The notes: generated by a model from the sequence alone, not told the origin. Numbered from the stretch's first letter, positions 40,855 through 49,780 are shown. The stretch is DNA of 64,000 nt from Streptomyces sp. S.PNR 29 (GCF_030386795.1 NZ_JANUQM010000002.1:124001-188000); one strand, 5' to 3'. Program-made: numbers and translations.

Positions 40855-42375
40855 TCAGTTCGCCGCCGCGCCGGCGGCGTCGACGGACGTGACGGTCGAG
40901 CTGCCGATCACCTTGCCCCGTCCGTCGAGCGCCTGCACCTGCATCCGTCCGGCGGCGCGGGAATCGGCCGGAAGGGTGATCGGCGTGTCGAAGCCGTCCC
41001 AGGCGGCGGTCGCGACCGGCTTCAGATCGCCCCCCGGCTTGGCGGCGAGCAGCCGCCAGCGGGCCACCTCCGAGGCGCCGTTCCAGTTGGCGTGGACCAC
41101 GCCCGAGGCGGCCTCGTCGACCAGCAGTTCCGGCTTGGTCAGCGGCCGGCCCTCCCAGCCGAGCCGGTAGGCACGGTAGCTGCTGACGGCGCCCGGGAAC
41201 TTCGCGTCGAACACCAGCCGGCCGTCGCGCGTGAACTCCGACATCCGACCCGGCCCGGACACGCCCCAGCTCACGAACGTGTTGCCGTTGCGCAGCGCCT
41301 GGCTGCCGCCCTCGAAGGCGGCGGACATCAGGTCCGGGTGGACCTGCTGCCGCACCAGCTCGGCCCTGCCGCGCCGGGGGTCGACCTTGATCCACGCCAC
41401 CCGTGACTCGTAGCCCTCCATGCCGCGCCGCGTCGCGTTGTCGAAGACGCGGTAGGTGTTGCCGCCGACCGCCCGGACGTCGTGCTGCCAGCTGAAGCGC
41501 ACGCCCACACCGAGCCGGAAGTCACTGTTCTTGCCGCCCAGGCGCCAGATGATCTCGCCGGTCTTCCGGTCCACCTTGTAGACCGTGCTGGCGGTGTTGC
41601 CGGAGATGATCAGATTGCCGTCGGTGTCGACGTCGACGGAGTTCACGTGCAGGTAGTCGTACGGGACGGAGGCGTCGGAGGACGGCCGGATGTCGGAGTG
41701 GCCGAGCGGCACGTGCTCCAGCGCGCTCCAGTTCATCACCTTCTTGCCGGTGGCGATGTCGATCTCCTGCACAACGTTGTCGACGACCGTGCCGTTCTTG
41801 GGGCCGCCCACCTCGCTCAGGTCGTACGGCTTCTGCTGGTAGCTGAGGATGAGCGCGGTGCCCTTCGGCGTCAGCAGGAACTCGTGCAGGTCCATCACCT
41901 CGCCGGGATCCGGCGTCTGCACCGTCGCGATGATCTCGTAGTTCTCGTTGGCGATGTAGCCCACGCCGGCGCCGATGCCGGTGTTCGTGGACTTGCCCTC
42001 CCACCACGTCAGGACCTTCTCGCCCTTGTACTCCTGCGTGCGGAAGTCGGCGGCGAAGTAGCCCGCCGGGAGCTTGCGGAACCAGATGGGCCGGCCGTGG
42101 TCGTCCATGATCTGCGGCCCGCGGGCGATCGGCGTCGGGCTCTGTGCCGTGACGAACAGATCGCCCTGGGCCCGTCCCGGGCGACGGGTCAGCACGTCGA
42201 CCGGGGGCGGTTCCTCCACCCCCGAGGTGGCGACGTCTCTCGGCTGCAGCACGGCAGGGGCGTCAGCGGCGGGGGAGGCCGCCACGGCGGCCGGGGCCGT
42301 ACCCGACGTGTTCGAGGCGACCGCCAGCAGGGCGGTCGCCGCCAGGGCGGTCAAGGTCCGTAAGCGATGGGGCAT
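40855..42375 (-). CDS. Secreted arylsulfate sulfotransferase (ASST, PAPS-independent)
   Basis: 506 residues from ATG 42375. A signal peptide (LTALAATALLAVASNTSGTAPA) predicts export. The beta-propeller body has ASST hallmarks: MDDHGRPIWFRKL, VMDLHEFLLTPKGTALIL, VPYDYLHVNSVDVDTDGNLI, GEIIWRLGGKNSDF and FSWQHDVRAVGG. A C-terminal Ig-like module of about 90 residues follows. ASSTs move sulfate between phenols or to other acceptors without PAPS. It is the first gene of the operon with the type III PKS and the PAPS-type sulfotransferase. Confidence 0.85.
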   Translation of the reverse strand: MPHRLRTLTALAATALLAVASNTSGTAPAAVAASPAADAPAVLQPRDVATSGVEEPPPVDVLTRRPGRAQGDLFVTAQSPTPIARGPQIMDDHGRPIWFRKLPAGYFAADFRTQEYKGEKVLTWWEGKSTNTGIGAGVGYIANENYEIIATVQTPDPGEVMDLHEFLLTPKGTALILSYQQKPYDLSEVGGPKNGTVVDNVVQEIDIATGKKVMNWSALEHVPLGHSDIRPSSDASVPYDYLHVNSVDVDTDGNLIISGNTASTVYKVDRKTGEIIWRLGGKNSDFRLGVGVRFSWQHDVRAVGGNTYRVFDNATRRGMEGYESRVAWIKVDPRRGRAELVRQQVHPDLMSAAFEGGSQALRNGNTFVSWGVSGPGRMSEFTRDGRLVFDAKFPGAVSSYRAYRLGWEGRPLTKPELLVDEAASGVVHANWNGASEVARWRLLAAKPGGDLKPVATAAWDGFDTPITLPADSRAAGRMQVQALDGRGKVIGSSTVTSVDAAGAAAN

Positions 42376-42589
42376 CCGTTCATGTCCTCTCAGGGGAGGT
42401 GGGTGAAGGATGTGCGGAGAGTTCCCGGAGGTGCCTGTCGGCAAGATCGCTGTGCCAGCCCAAGGTTGTACCTGTTCTTCGGTCACGGCCCAGTCACACC
42501 TGTGACCGATGGGTGATTTGAGGACGAGGCGGATCGGGGCCGAAGGGGTCTGCGGGCGGCCCGGCCCGTGCCCCCGATAGGGTTCCCCC

Positions 42590-43390
42590 ATGCGCGATCT
42601 TGGGGCGGGATTCGGCCACCTTCTGAAGGGCCAGCGCTGGGTGGCCCGGCACGGCAGGAGTTACGGCTTCGGGCTTCTCCCGGGGCTGATCACCCTGGTC
42701 GTCTACGCGGCGGCGCTCGTCTCGCTGGCGCTGTGGGGCGAGGACCTCGTGGCCTGGGCGACCCCGTTCGCCGACGACTGGCCGAGCCCCTGGCCCGGCC
42801 TCTTCCGCGGCTTCCTCACCGCCGTCCTGTTCGCCCTCGGCCTGCTGCTCTCCGTCCTCACCTTCACCGCGGTCACGCTCCTGGTCGGCCAGCCCTTCTA
42901 CGAGAACCTCTCCGAGCGGGTCGACCGGGACCTGTCGCCCGACGGCACCGCACCCGAGTCCGGCCTCCCGCTCTGGCGCGAGCTGTGGATCTCGGCGCGC
43001 GACAGCCTCCGGATCGTCGTCCGCGCCGCCGTCTGGGGCGTGCTGCTCTTCGCCTGCGGCTTCATCCCGGTCGTCGGTCAGACCGTCGTCCCGGTGATCG
43101 GGTTCTTCGTCACGGGCTTCTTCCTCACCGAGGAACTCACCGCCGTCGCCCTCCAGCGCCGCGGCGTCGAACTGCGCGACCGCCTCGCCCTGCTGCGCTC
43201 CCGCAAGCTGCTGGTCTGGGGCTTCGGCACGCCCCTCGGCGTGGCCTTCCTGGTGCCCTTCGTCGCGGTGTTCCTGATGCCCGGCGCGGTGGCGGGCGCG
43301 ACGCTGCTCGCCCGTGAGCTCCTCGGCGAGCAGAACGCCGGGGACGACGCCGCCGAGGAGCCCGAAGGGGATGTCACTTCGTCGCACTGA
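42590..43390 (+). CDS. EI24/CysZ-like membrane protein
   Basis: 266 residues with an N-terminal GFGHLLKGQRWVARHGRSYG and four main hydrophobic helices. The central segment TAVTLLVGQPFYENLSERVD is typical of EI24-domain proteins, a family that includes the sulfate permease CysZ. Because it is divergent from the arylsulfotransferase operon, a sulfate link is tempting but not demonstrated. The -10-like TAGGGT (42578-42583) ends 6 nt before ATG, so the mRNA is probably leaderless. The 3' end overlaps the convergent gene by 17 nt. Confidence 0.85.
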   Translation: MRDLGAGFGHLLKGQRWVARHGRSYGFGLLPGLITLVVYAAALVSLALWGEDLVAWATPFADDWPSPWPGLFRGFLTAVLFALGLLLSVLTFTAVTLLVGQPFYENLSERVDRDLSPDGTAPESGLPLWRELWISARDSLRIVVRAAVWGVLLFACGFIPVVGQTVVPVIGFFVTGFFLTEELTAVALQRRGVELRDRLALLRSRKLLVWGFGTPLGVAFLVPFVAVFLMPGAVAGATLLARELLGEQNAGDDAAEEPEGDVTSSH

Positions 43391-44621
43391 GCGCGACCGT
43401 CACGATCGACCGTACCTGCGCGATGATGTCCAGCCGGTTGCGCACGAACTCCGGATCGGTCACCGTCCCGGTCGCCGGATCGGTGTTGCCCGCCCCGAAC
43501 TGCAGGACGGGCGTGTGCACATGCCCGCCCGGCAGGACGTCGTGCAGCCCGAGCCGGTCCCGCAGCAGGGTCGCCCGGTAGGCGATCTCGTTGGAGAGGT
43601 AGTTCCCGCCGCCCCCTTCACGGGCCGTCGACCCGGGGGTCGGGCCCTGGGGCCGTACGACGGGGTCGGTGCCTCCCGCCGGGATCTCGGTCACCCGGGT
43701 GTTGTCGTACACGGGGAAGCGCCCGGTGCGCGCGTCGGCGATCTCCTGGTACGGCAGGGTCGTCGTCGTCCACTGCGGCTGGGAGGCCGGGCCGGCCACC
43801 GGGATCGTCTCCGTCCGGCTGATGTTCTCGTTGTCCGGGAAACCGCCCCGCCAGGCCCCGTTGGTCCGCTCGACGTCGAACCGCCCGACCCGCCCCTGGC
43901 TGACGGTCGCGAACAGGTCCACCCGCGGCAGGTACGGCCGCAGCGTCCGCTCCACCGTCCCTTCCGCGAAGTCCTGCCAGCGCACCGGGAACACGGCGGT
44001 CTCGATCCGCGCCGGCCCGTCCGCCGTCTTCACCACCGTGCCGTCGAGGGCGAGCGCGGTGGCCCCCGACGGGTTGGATATCCGGATGTCCCGGTCCAGC
44101 GTGAACGGGTCGAAACCGGTGACCAGAATCCGCCTGAGCCCCTTGCCCACCGGGTAGCGGATGGCGTTCTGACCCCGTGAAGCCTTCTCCAACTCGCCGA
44201 GCAGCGCGGCCCGTTGGGTATTCGTCAGACCGAACCCGGGCTCCCAGGTGCGCACTTCCCGGGTCATCCCCAGCCGCGCCCAGTACAGCGGCCGGTCGTC
44301 GTCCCGGCTCAGATCCCCACCGGACGGCCCGCGCCCCTGCGCCCGCTCCACGGCCCGCCGCCACAGCGCGGACCCCTCGCGTACGACGATCCGCCGGGCC
44401 TCGGACCAGGACCCCGCCCGGCCCAGCTCCCGGGCGAACTCCGCGGCCACCGTGTCGAATCCGGAGCGCCGCAGGATCTCCTGGGGCACGGCCCCGTCCA
44501 GCCGCTGTTCCTCGACGGTGGGTGAGGGGGCCGCCTCGGCGGCGGTGGCCGTTGCGGGGGCCGCGAGCCCCGCCATGAGGGCGATTCCGAGAACACCGAT
44601 GCGAACGCGCAGAGAACTCAC
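43374..44621 (-). CDS. Secreted pyroglutamyl-peptidase I-like protein, catalytic Cys replaced by Ser
   Basis: About 415 residues from GTG 44621. Signal peptide LGIALMAGLAAPATATA, then a helical region of about 130 residues before the C15-peptidase-like core: ILVTGFDPFTLD, NPSGATALALDG, then GGGGNYLSNEIAYRATLL and GHVHTPVLQFG. In classical pyroglutamyl peptidases the nucleophile is a Cys before Asn (Y-x-C-N). Here the residue is Ser, so activity may be lost or altered. The family call is moderate; the substitution is directly visible. Confidence 0.7.
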   Translation of the reverse strand: MSSLRVRIGVLGIALMAGLAAPATATAAEAAPSPTVEEQRLDGAVPQEILRRSGFDTVAAEFARELGRAGSWSEARRIVVREGSALWRRAVERAQGRGPSGGDLSRDDDRPLYWARLGMTREVRTWEPGFGLTNTQRAALLGELEKASRGQNAIRYPVGKGLRRILVTGFDPFTLDRDIRISNPSGATALALDGTVVKTADGPARIETAVFPVRWQDFAEGTVERTLRPYLPRVDLFATVSQGRVGRFDVERTNGAWRGGFPDNENISRTETIPVAGPASQPQWTTTTLPYQEIADARTGRFPVYDNTRVTEIPAGGTDPVVRPQGPTPGSTAREGGGGNYLSNEIAYRATLLRDRLGLHDVLPGGHVHTPVLQFGAGNTDPATGTVTDPEFVRNRLDIIAQVRSIVTVALSATK

Positions 44622-44702
44622 GGGAGTTCGGGTCCTTCCGTCAGCGTGGGGGGACGCCCGCAGTATCACGTCACGGACGTGGTCCACGCCATGGCGCGTG
44701 GC

Positions 44703-45626
44703 TCAGGGGATCCGCGCGGCGGCCTCCCGGAGCGCGCCGACGAAGGCCTCGGCGGCCGGCGTCAGCGACCGCCCCCGGGCGCTCGCCACGTACACCGCCC
44801 GGGCCGGGGCGCCCTCGTCCAGCACCGGCAGCAGGGCGACGTCCGGGCGTACGGACTCGGCGGCGAGCGCCGGGACCAGGGTCACGCCGAGGCCGGCGGC
44901 GACGTACCCCAGCTTGGCGGTCCACTCGCCGACGACATGCACGACCCGTGGCCGGAAGCCCTGACGCAGGGCCGCGTCGAGGAGGGTGCCCTCGGGCCGG
45001 GCACTGCCCGAGATCCAGTCGGCGTCGGCGAGCCGGCCGAGCCGCACCGGCCCGTCCTGCCCCGCCAAGGGGTGGCCGGCCGGGACGGCGACATACAGGG
45101 ACTCGTCGAGGAGGTGGTGGAGGTCGTACGTCTCCAGCGGCGCCCGGCCCGTCGTCGAGACCACCGCCAGGTCGAGATGGCCGGCGGTCAGCCGGTCGAG
45201 GAGGCCCGGTGTGAAGCCTTCCTCGCGGGTGATCCGGACGCGGGGGTGGCGGCCCCGGAAGGCGGCGAGGGCGTGCGGGACCAGCGCCGCGTCGGCGGTG
45301 GCGAAGGCGCCGAACCGCAGCCGCCCGCCGGCCGCCTCCCGCAGGTCCGCCAGCTCGCGCGCGACCCCGTGCAGCGACTCGGCGACGGCCTCCGCGCGCG
45401 GGACGAGGATCCGCCCGGCCTCGGTGAGCCGTACGCCCCGCGGCAGCCGGTCGAACAGCGGGGCCCCGCCCAGCGCCGCCTCCAGCGAGGCGATCTGCCG
45501 GGACACCGCGGACTGGGTCCAGCCGAGCGCCCGCGCGGCCACGGTGAACGAGCCGTGCCGCGCGACCTCCAGGAACACGCGCAGCCAGACGCTGGAAAGG
45601 TCCGGCACCTCATGCGAGTTGAGCAT
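44703..45626 (-). CDS. LysR-family transcriptional regulator
   Basis: About 307 residues from ATG 45626; ATG 45635 is the alternative. N-terminal winged helix-turn-helix: SVWLRVFLEVARHGSFTVAA and LGWTQSAVSRQIASLEAALG. The C-terminal part is the usual two-lobed effector domain (LRFGAFATADAALVPHALAA). No Shine-Dalgarno is present, while TAGCAT lies 7 nt upstream of ATG 45626, suggesting a leaderless mRNA and favouring that start. It is divergent from and probably regulates the dehydrogenase/RidA pair at 45685-47011. Confidence 0.9.
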   Translation of the reverse strand: MLNSHEVPDLSSVWLRVFLEVARHGSFTVAARALGWTQSAVSRQIASLEAALGGAPLFDRLPRGVRLTEAGRILVPRAEAVAESLHGVARELADLREAAGGRLRFGAFATADAALVPHALAAFRGRHPRVRITREEGFTPGLLDRLTAGHLDLAVVSTTGRAPLETYDLHHLLDESLYVAVPAGHPLAGQDGPVRLGRLADADWISGSARPEGTLLDAALRQGFRPRVVHVVGEWTAKLGYVAAGLGVTLVPALAAESVRPDVALLPVLDEGAPARAVYVASARGRSLTPAAEAFVGALREAAARIP

Positions 45627-45648
45627 GACAGCCATGCTAGACATTCGC

Positions 45649-45677
45649 TTGTCGCATCGATCGGGCCCGCTTAGCGT
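45649..45677 (+). promoter_or_regulatory. Promoter of the dehydrogenase-ridA pair
   Basis: -35 TTGTCG (45649-45654) and -10 TAGCGT (45672-45677), 17-bp spacer. The ATG lies 7 nt after the -10 box, again predicting a leaderless transcript. The divergent lysR start is 58 bp away, so regulator sites must overlap. Confidence 0.6.
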
Positions 45678-45684
45678 CGACGAC

Positions 45685-46494
45685 ATGGAGAAGATCGCTT
45701 TCCTGGGCCTGGGACACATGGGTGCCCCCATGGCCCGGCAACTGCTCGTGGCCGGGCACCCGTTGACCGCCTGGAACCGCACCGCCGAGAAGACCGAACC
45801 CCTGGTCGCGGACGGAGCCGTACGCGCCGCCTCCCCGGCCGAGGCCGTGCGGGACGCCGACGTGGTGATCACGATGCTCGCCGACCCGGCCGCCCTCGGC
45901 ACGGTCGCCGCCGCGATCGTGCCCGCGCTGCGGCCCGGCACCCACTGGGTGGAGATGTCGACCGTCGGCCCGGACGCCGTACGCGAACTCGCCGCCCGGC
46001 TCGGCGAAGGCGTCACCCTCGTCGACGCTCCCGTCATGGGCAGCACCGACAAGGCCGCCGCCGGACGGCTCGGCATCCTCGCGGGCGGTGACGCCGACGG
46101 TGTCGAGCACGTGCTGGCCCGCCTCGGCACGGTGACCCGGACCGGGCCGCCGGGGTCCGGCGCCGCGCTCAAACTCGTCCTCAACGCGGCCGTCATCGGC
46201 GGCGTCGCTCTGGTCGCCGAGGCGCTGCGCCTCGCCGACGCGCTGGGCGCCGACGGGGACGCGGCACGCACCGCCCTCGCGGCCGGGCCGCTCGGCGGCG
46301 TCGTGGGGCGTGCCTTCGCCGAGGGCGTGCACTTCGACACCGCGCTCGCCGTGAAGGACATCGCCCTGGCCACGCAGGCCGCCCGACTGCCCGTGTTCGA
46401 CGCGGCGCTGGAACAGCTCCGAAGCGCCGCAGCGGACCCCGCCCTCGCGCACGCGGACCTCTCCGCGGCCGCCGCCCGCATCCGTACCGCCTGA
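45685..46494 (+). CDS. NAD(P)-dependent beta-hydroxyacid dehydrogenase/imine reductase-like
   Basis: 269 residues. The Rossmann start is IAFLGLGHMGAPMARQLL; the substrate motif DAPVMGSTDKAAAGRLGILA corresponds to the 3-hydroxyisobutyrate dehydrogenase signature. KLVLNAAVIGG supplies the catalytic Lys region. It oxidises small beta-hydroxyacids or acts on related substrates. The RidA gene follows after 28 nt. The likely regulator is the divergent LysR. Confidence 0.88.
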   Translation: MEKIAFLGLGHMGAPMARQLLVAGHPLTAWNRTAEKTEPLVADGAVRAASPAEAVRDADVVITMLADPAALGTVAAAIVPALRPGTHWVEMSTVGPDAVRELAARLGEGVTLVDAPVMGSTDKAAAGRLGILAGGDADGVEHVLARLGTVTRTGPPGSGAALKLVLNAAVIGGVALVAEALRLADALGADGDAARTALAAGPLGGVVGRAFAEGVHFDTALAVKDIALATQAARLPVFDAALEQLRSAAADPALAHADLSAAAARIRTA

Positions 46495-46522
46495 CCACCC
46501 GCCACTCCGAAGGACCCCACCC

Positions 46523-47011
46523 GTGCGGATCACCCTCGACAACCCCGCCTCTGCACCCCAGCCCCTGAGCCCCTACTACTCCCAGGTCGCCCGCGTCGAA
46601 CAGGCCGACGGCAGCGCCCTGTTGTTCGTCTCCGGCCAGATCGCCGAGGGCGCCACCCTCGCCGAGCAGAGCCGCGGTGTCTTCGAGACCATCGCCGCGC
46701 TGCTGCGGGCGCACGGCGCGACCCTCGCGGACGTCATCAACATCCGCACGTACCTGACCGACATCGCCCAGCTGGAGGAATACGGCGCCGTACGCCGGGA
46801 GTTCCTCACCGGGACCCCGCCGACCAGCATGACCTTCGAGGTGCCGCGGCTGTTCCGGCCCGAGGCGCGGATAGAGATCGAGGTCGTGGCGGCCGTACCG
46901 GCGCGGCGGGGCCCGGAACGGGATGACCAACTCATGGCCGTTTGTGAAGGCTTCGTACGAACTGCGGACGGGACGCTCGATCGCGGACCGCGGGATCGGC
47001 GTGACGATTAA
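46523..47011 (+). CDS. RidA/YjgF-family protein
   Basis: 162 residues from GTG 46523, GAAGGA upstream. The conserved core is LLFVSGQIAEGATLAEQ and VINIRTYLTDI (Arg that holds the substrate carboxylate), with PTSMTFEVPRLF and IEIEVVAAVP. RidA proteins hydrolyse reactive enamine/imine intermediates. Beside a hydroxyacid/imine dehydrogenase this suggests handling of imino acids. The C-terminal 30 residues extend beyond the normal family length. Confidence 0.88.
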   Translation: MRITLDNPASAPQPLSPYYSQVARVEQADGSALLFVSGQIAEGATLAEQSRGVFETIAALLRAHGATLADVINIRTYLTDIAQLEEYGAVRREFLTGTPPTSMTFEVPRLFRPEARIEIEVVAAVPARRGPERDDQLMAVCEGFVRTADGTLDRGPRDRRDD

Positions 47012-47040
47012 CGTCTGACGCGGGACGACTCTCCCACCGA

Positions 47041-47076
47041 AGCCCCGGTCCGGGACCTGACCTCCGGACCGGGGCT
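47041..47076. terminator. Bidirectional hairpin terminator
   Basis: A perfect 13-bp stem (AGCCCCGGTCCGG / CCGGACCGGGGCT) with a 10-nt loop between convergent ridA and the second galM. Confidence 0.85.
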
Positions 47077-47113
47077 CGTGAACGGTCCGCAGGTCCCGTT
47101 CCCCGGTCCGGCA

Positions 47114-48085
47114 CTAGCGTGCCGAGAAGCCGTACACCGTCTCCGACCGGAACACCGTCCCCGGCCGCAGCACCGTGCTCGGGAACTCCGGCCGGTTCGG
47201 GGAGTCGGGGAAGTGCTGCGTCTCCAGCGCGATGCCGTCGCCGGGCGCGAAGGGTTCGCCCAGGTGGTCCGCCGTGTACAGCTGGAGGCCGGGTTCGGTG
47301 GTCGCCACCGTCAGGGCCCGCCCGGACGCGGGGTCGTACAGCTCGGCGACCTCCACGGGTACCTGCGTCAGGCCCTTGTCGAGCACGAAGTTGTGGTCGT
47401 AGCCCGAGCCGACCTTGCGGGCCTCACGGAAGTCGAAGCGACTGCCCGTGACGTCCTCCAGGGCACCCGTCGGGATCAGGTCCGCGTCGACCGGGGTGTA
47501 CCGGGAAGCGGCGAGCCGCAGCTCGTGCCCGCCCGCGTTCCCGCTGCCGCCCAGGTTGAAGTAGCCGTGGTGGGTCAGGTTCACCACGGTCGGCGCGTCG
47601 GTGACCGCCTCGTACGCGATCCGCAGCGCCCCCGTCTCGTCCAGCGTGTACGTCGCCGAGACCTCCAGGGTGCCCGGGAAGCCCTCCTCGCCGTGCGGGC
47701 TCACCCGCGTCAGGCGGACGCCGTGCCCGGCTCCGGTCATGTCCCACACGCGCTTGTCGAAGCCGCGCTCGCCGCCGTGCAGCGCGTTGGGCCCGTTGTT
47801 CTGCGCCAGCGCGTACGTCCGCCCGTCCAGCGGGAAGCGGCCGCCGGCGATCCGGTTGGCGTACCGGCCGACCAGGGCGCCGACGTACGGCTCCGGGTGC
47901 GCCAGGTAGCCGTCGAGGTCCGCGAACCCCAGCACCACGTTCGCCGTCCGCCCGTCCCGGTCGGGGACCTCGGCCGACTGAACGATTCCGCCGTACGACA
48001 GGATCCGTACCCGTACACCCGCCCGTTCCAGGGTCCAGCGGTGGACGGGAGTTCCGTCCGGAAGTGTGCCGAAGAGTTCGTTCAT
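47114..48085 (-). CDS. galM: Aldose 1-epimerase, second copy
   Basis: 323 residues from ATG 48085, no signal peptide. Same signatures as the copy at 26068-27114: GRYANRIAGGRFPLDG, NALHGGERGFDKRVW, LTHHGYFNLGG (catalytic His) and IALETQHFPDSPNRPEF (catalytic Glu). The two paralogues are clearly distinct in sequence. No sugar operon surrounds this one; it sits next to a lipoprotein gene. It is probably the housekeeping mutarotase. Confidence 0.92.
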   Translation of the reverse strand: MNELFGTLPDGTPVHRWTLERAGVRVRILSYGGIVQSAEVPDRDGRTANVVLGFADLDGYLAHPEPYVGALVGRYANRIAGGRFPLDGRTYALAQNNGPNALHGGERGFDKRVWDMTGAGHGVRLTRVSPHGEEGFPGTLEVSATYTLDETGALRIAYEAVTDAPTVVNLTHHGYFNLGGSGNAGGHELRLAASRYTPVDADLIPTGALEDVTGSRFDFREARKVGSGYDHNFVLDKGLTQVPVEVAELYDPASGRALTVATTEPGLQLYTADHLGEPFAPGDGIALETQHFPDSPNRPEFPSTVLRPGTVFRSETVYGFSAR

Positions 48086-48122
48086 GTGCGGAACTCTAGG
48101 ACACGACGCTCAGGACTCCGCC

Positions 48123-49016
48123 TCATGCCGTCCGTGCCGTGACCGTCCGGTAGGCGATCTCCGCCAGCCGGGCCTGTCCGTTCACGCTGGGGTGGAACCA
48201 GTCCCACTGGCTCAGCTGCCGCGGGCCGAACCGGAAGTCGTAGACCGCACCGCCGTCGAACCGGCACCGGCGGTCCTTCGCGCAGACCTCCTGAAGGACC
48301 TTGTTGTAGTCCCGCACCCGCTTCTGCACGGTGTCCCGCCGCTGCGTCGCCGCCGCGTCCAGCGCCTCCGCGTCGCCCAGCATCGACGGGCAGATGCCCA
48401 GCTTCCACACCTGCAGGCCCATCGGGTTGGCGCGTCCCTCGGACCACAGCCGCTTCAGGTTCGGCACGCTCGCCACGTAGACCTGCGTCTTGGGCAGGGT
48501 CCTGCGCAGCGTGCTCATCGCGTCCTGGAAGTCCGCGCGGAAGTCGGCGACCGAGGTCATCGCCGACGTCGTGGGCCGGCAGGCGTCGTTCGCCCCGGCC
48601 ATCACCGTCACCAGCTCCGGCTTCCGCGCCGCCGCCCGGGCCATCTGCCCGGGCAGGTCCGCCATCCGTGCCCCGGACACCGCGTAGTTCCAGCTCCGCT
48701 CGGCCGCCCTGGCCCTGCCCAGCAGCCGTACGGCGAGACTGTCCACCCTGGGGCTGCTGCCCGTCGCCCAGGACGCCTCGGGACAGTCCTGCAGAACCGA
48801 ACAGGCGTCGAAGGCGCGGGTGATGGAGTCGCCCACGGCGGCGATCGAAGCGGGGCTGGTGTCCCAGGCCGGCGTGGGCCTGGGGGAGGGCTTGCGCGCG
48901 TGCGTACTGGACGGGCCGGGGGCGTCGCCCCCCACGGCGTCGCAGCCGGTGACGCCCAGGACGGCCGCGGCCAGGACGGCGAGGGCTGCTCGAGAGCGAT
49001 GGCGTCGGTTGCGCAT
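48123..49016 (-). CDS. SGNH/GDSL-family hydrolase lipoprotein
   Basis: 297 residues from ATG 49016. Lipoprotein signal LAVLAAAVLGVTGC, then a Ser/Pro-rich linker. SGNH blocks are present: AAVGDSITRAFDAC (block I Ser), NYAVSGARMADLPGQM (block II Gly), VMAGANDACRP (block III Asn) and WDWFHPSVNGQARLA (block V Asp/His). It is a surface-anchored esterase or lipase-like enzyme of unknown substrate. The last gene before the fatty-acid block runs in the opposite direction. Confidence 0.88.
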   Translation of the reverse strand: MRNRRHRSRAALAVLAAAVLGVTGCDAVGGDAPGPSSTHARKPSPRPTPAWDTSPASIAAVGDSITRAFDACSVLQDCPEASWATGSSPRVDSLAVRLLGRARAAERSWNYAVSGARMADLPGQMARAAARKPELVTVMAGANDACRPTTSAMTSVADFRADFQDAMSTLRRTLPKTQVYVASVPNLKRLWSEGRANPMGLQVWKLGICPSMLGDAEALDAAATQRRDTVQKRVRDYNKVLQEVCAKDRRCRFDGGAVYDFRFGPRQLSQWDWFHPSVNGQARLAEIAYRTVTARTA

Positions 49017-49273
49017 GCCCTGGTCCGTCCCTTCGGTCGTCCTGTCATGGTCCCCAACCCATGACAACGAACGAAGGTTCCCGCACCGGCGGTGCAACGG
49101 CTCACACCCGTACAAGCGTCCTGCCGGGTGAATGGCGGGAGTTTCCGGGCGCCGGGAGCGACGGTACGTCACACTCCTTGCGCCGCCGCACGGTAGCCTC
49201 GCCATCAACGTGGCCCTCCCGGCCACAGCCGTTCCGCCCGTTCCGAGATGTCCCGCTCTGCCCGGAGGTTCCG

Positions 49274-49768
49274 GTGACGACACGTGGAGTTCTGTACGTG
49301 CACTCCGCTCCGCGCGCGCTGTGCCCGCACGTCGAGTGGGCCGTCGCCGGGGTGCTCGGCACGCGCGTCAGTCTGGACTGGATCCGGCAGCCCGCCGCCC
49401 CCGGCACCTGGCGCTCGGAGTTCTCCTGGCAGGGCGAGGCCGGCACCGCCTCCAAACTGGCCTCCGCGCTGCGCGGCTGGCACCTCCTCCGCTTCGAGGT
49501 CACCGCCGAGCCCTGCGCGACAGCCGAGGGCGAGCGCTACAGCTGCACGCCCGACCTGGGCATCTTCCACGCCGTCACCGGCATCCACGGCGACATCCTG
49601 ATCCCCGAGGACCGCCTGCGCGCCGCCCTGGTCCGCTCGAAGAGCGGGGAGACGGACCTGGAGGCCGAACTGTCCAAGCTGCTCGGCAAGCCCTGGGACG
49701 ACGAGCTGGAGCCGTTCCGGTACGCGGGCGAGGGAGCGCCGGTCCGCTGGTTGCACCAGGTCGTCTAG
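49274..49768 (+). CDS. DUF3145 protein
   Basis: 164 residues from GTG 49274, GGAGG at 5 nt. Conserved sequence VTTRGVLYVHSAPRALCPHV, then WAVAGVLGTRVSLDWIRQPA and a C-terminal ELEPFRYAGEGAPVRWLHQV. It is an actinomycete-specific protein that regularly sits next to fabF. Its position convergent with fabF, separated by a terminator hairpin, matches S. coelicolor. The function is unknown. Confidence 0.9.
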   Translation: MTTRGVLYVHSAPRALCPHVEWAVAGVLGTRVSLDWIRQPAAPGTWRSEFSWQGEAGTASKLASALRGWHLLRFEVTAEPCATAEGERYSCTPDLGIFHAVTGIHGDILIPEDRLRAALVRSKSGETDLEAELSKLLGKPWDDELEPFRYAGEGAPVRWLHQVV

Positions 49769-49780
49769 GCCGGAACAGGA

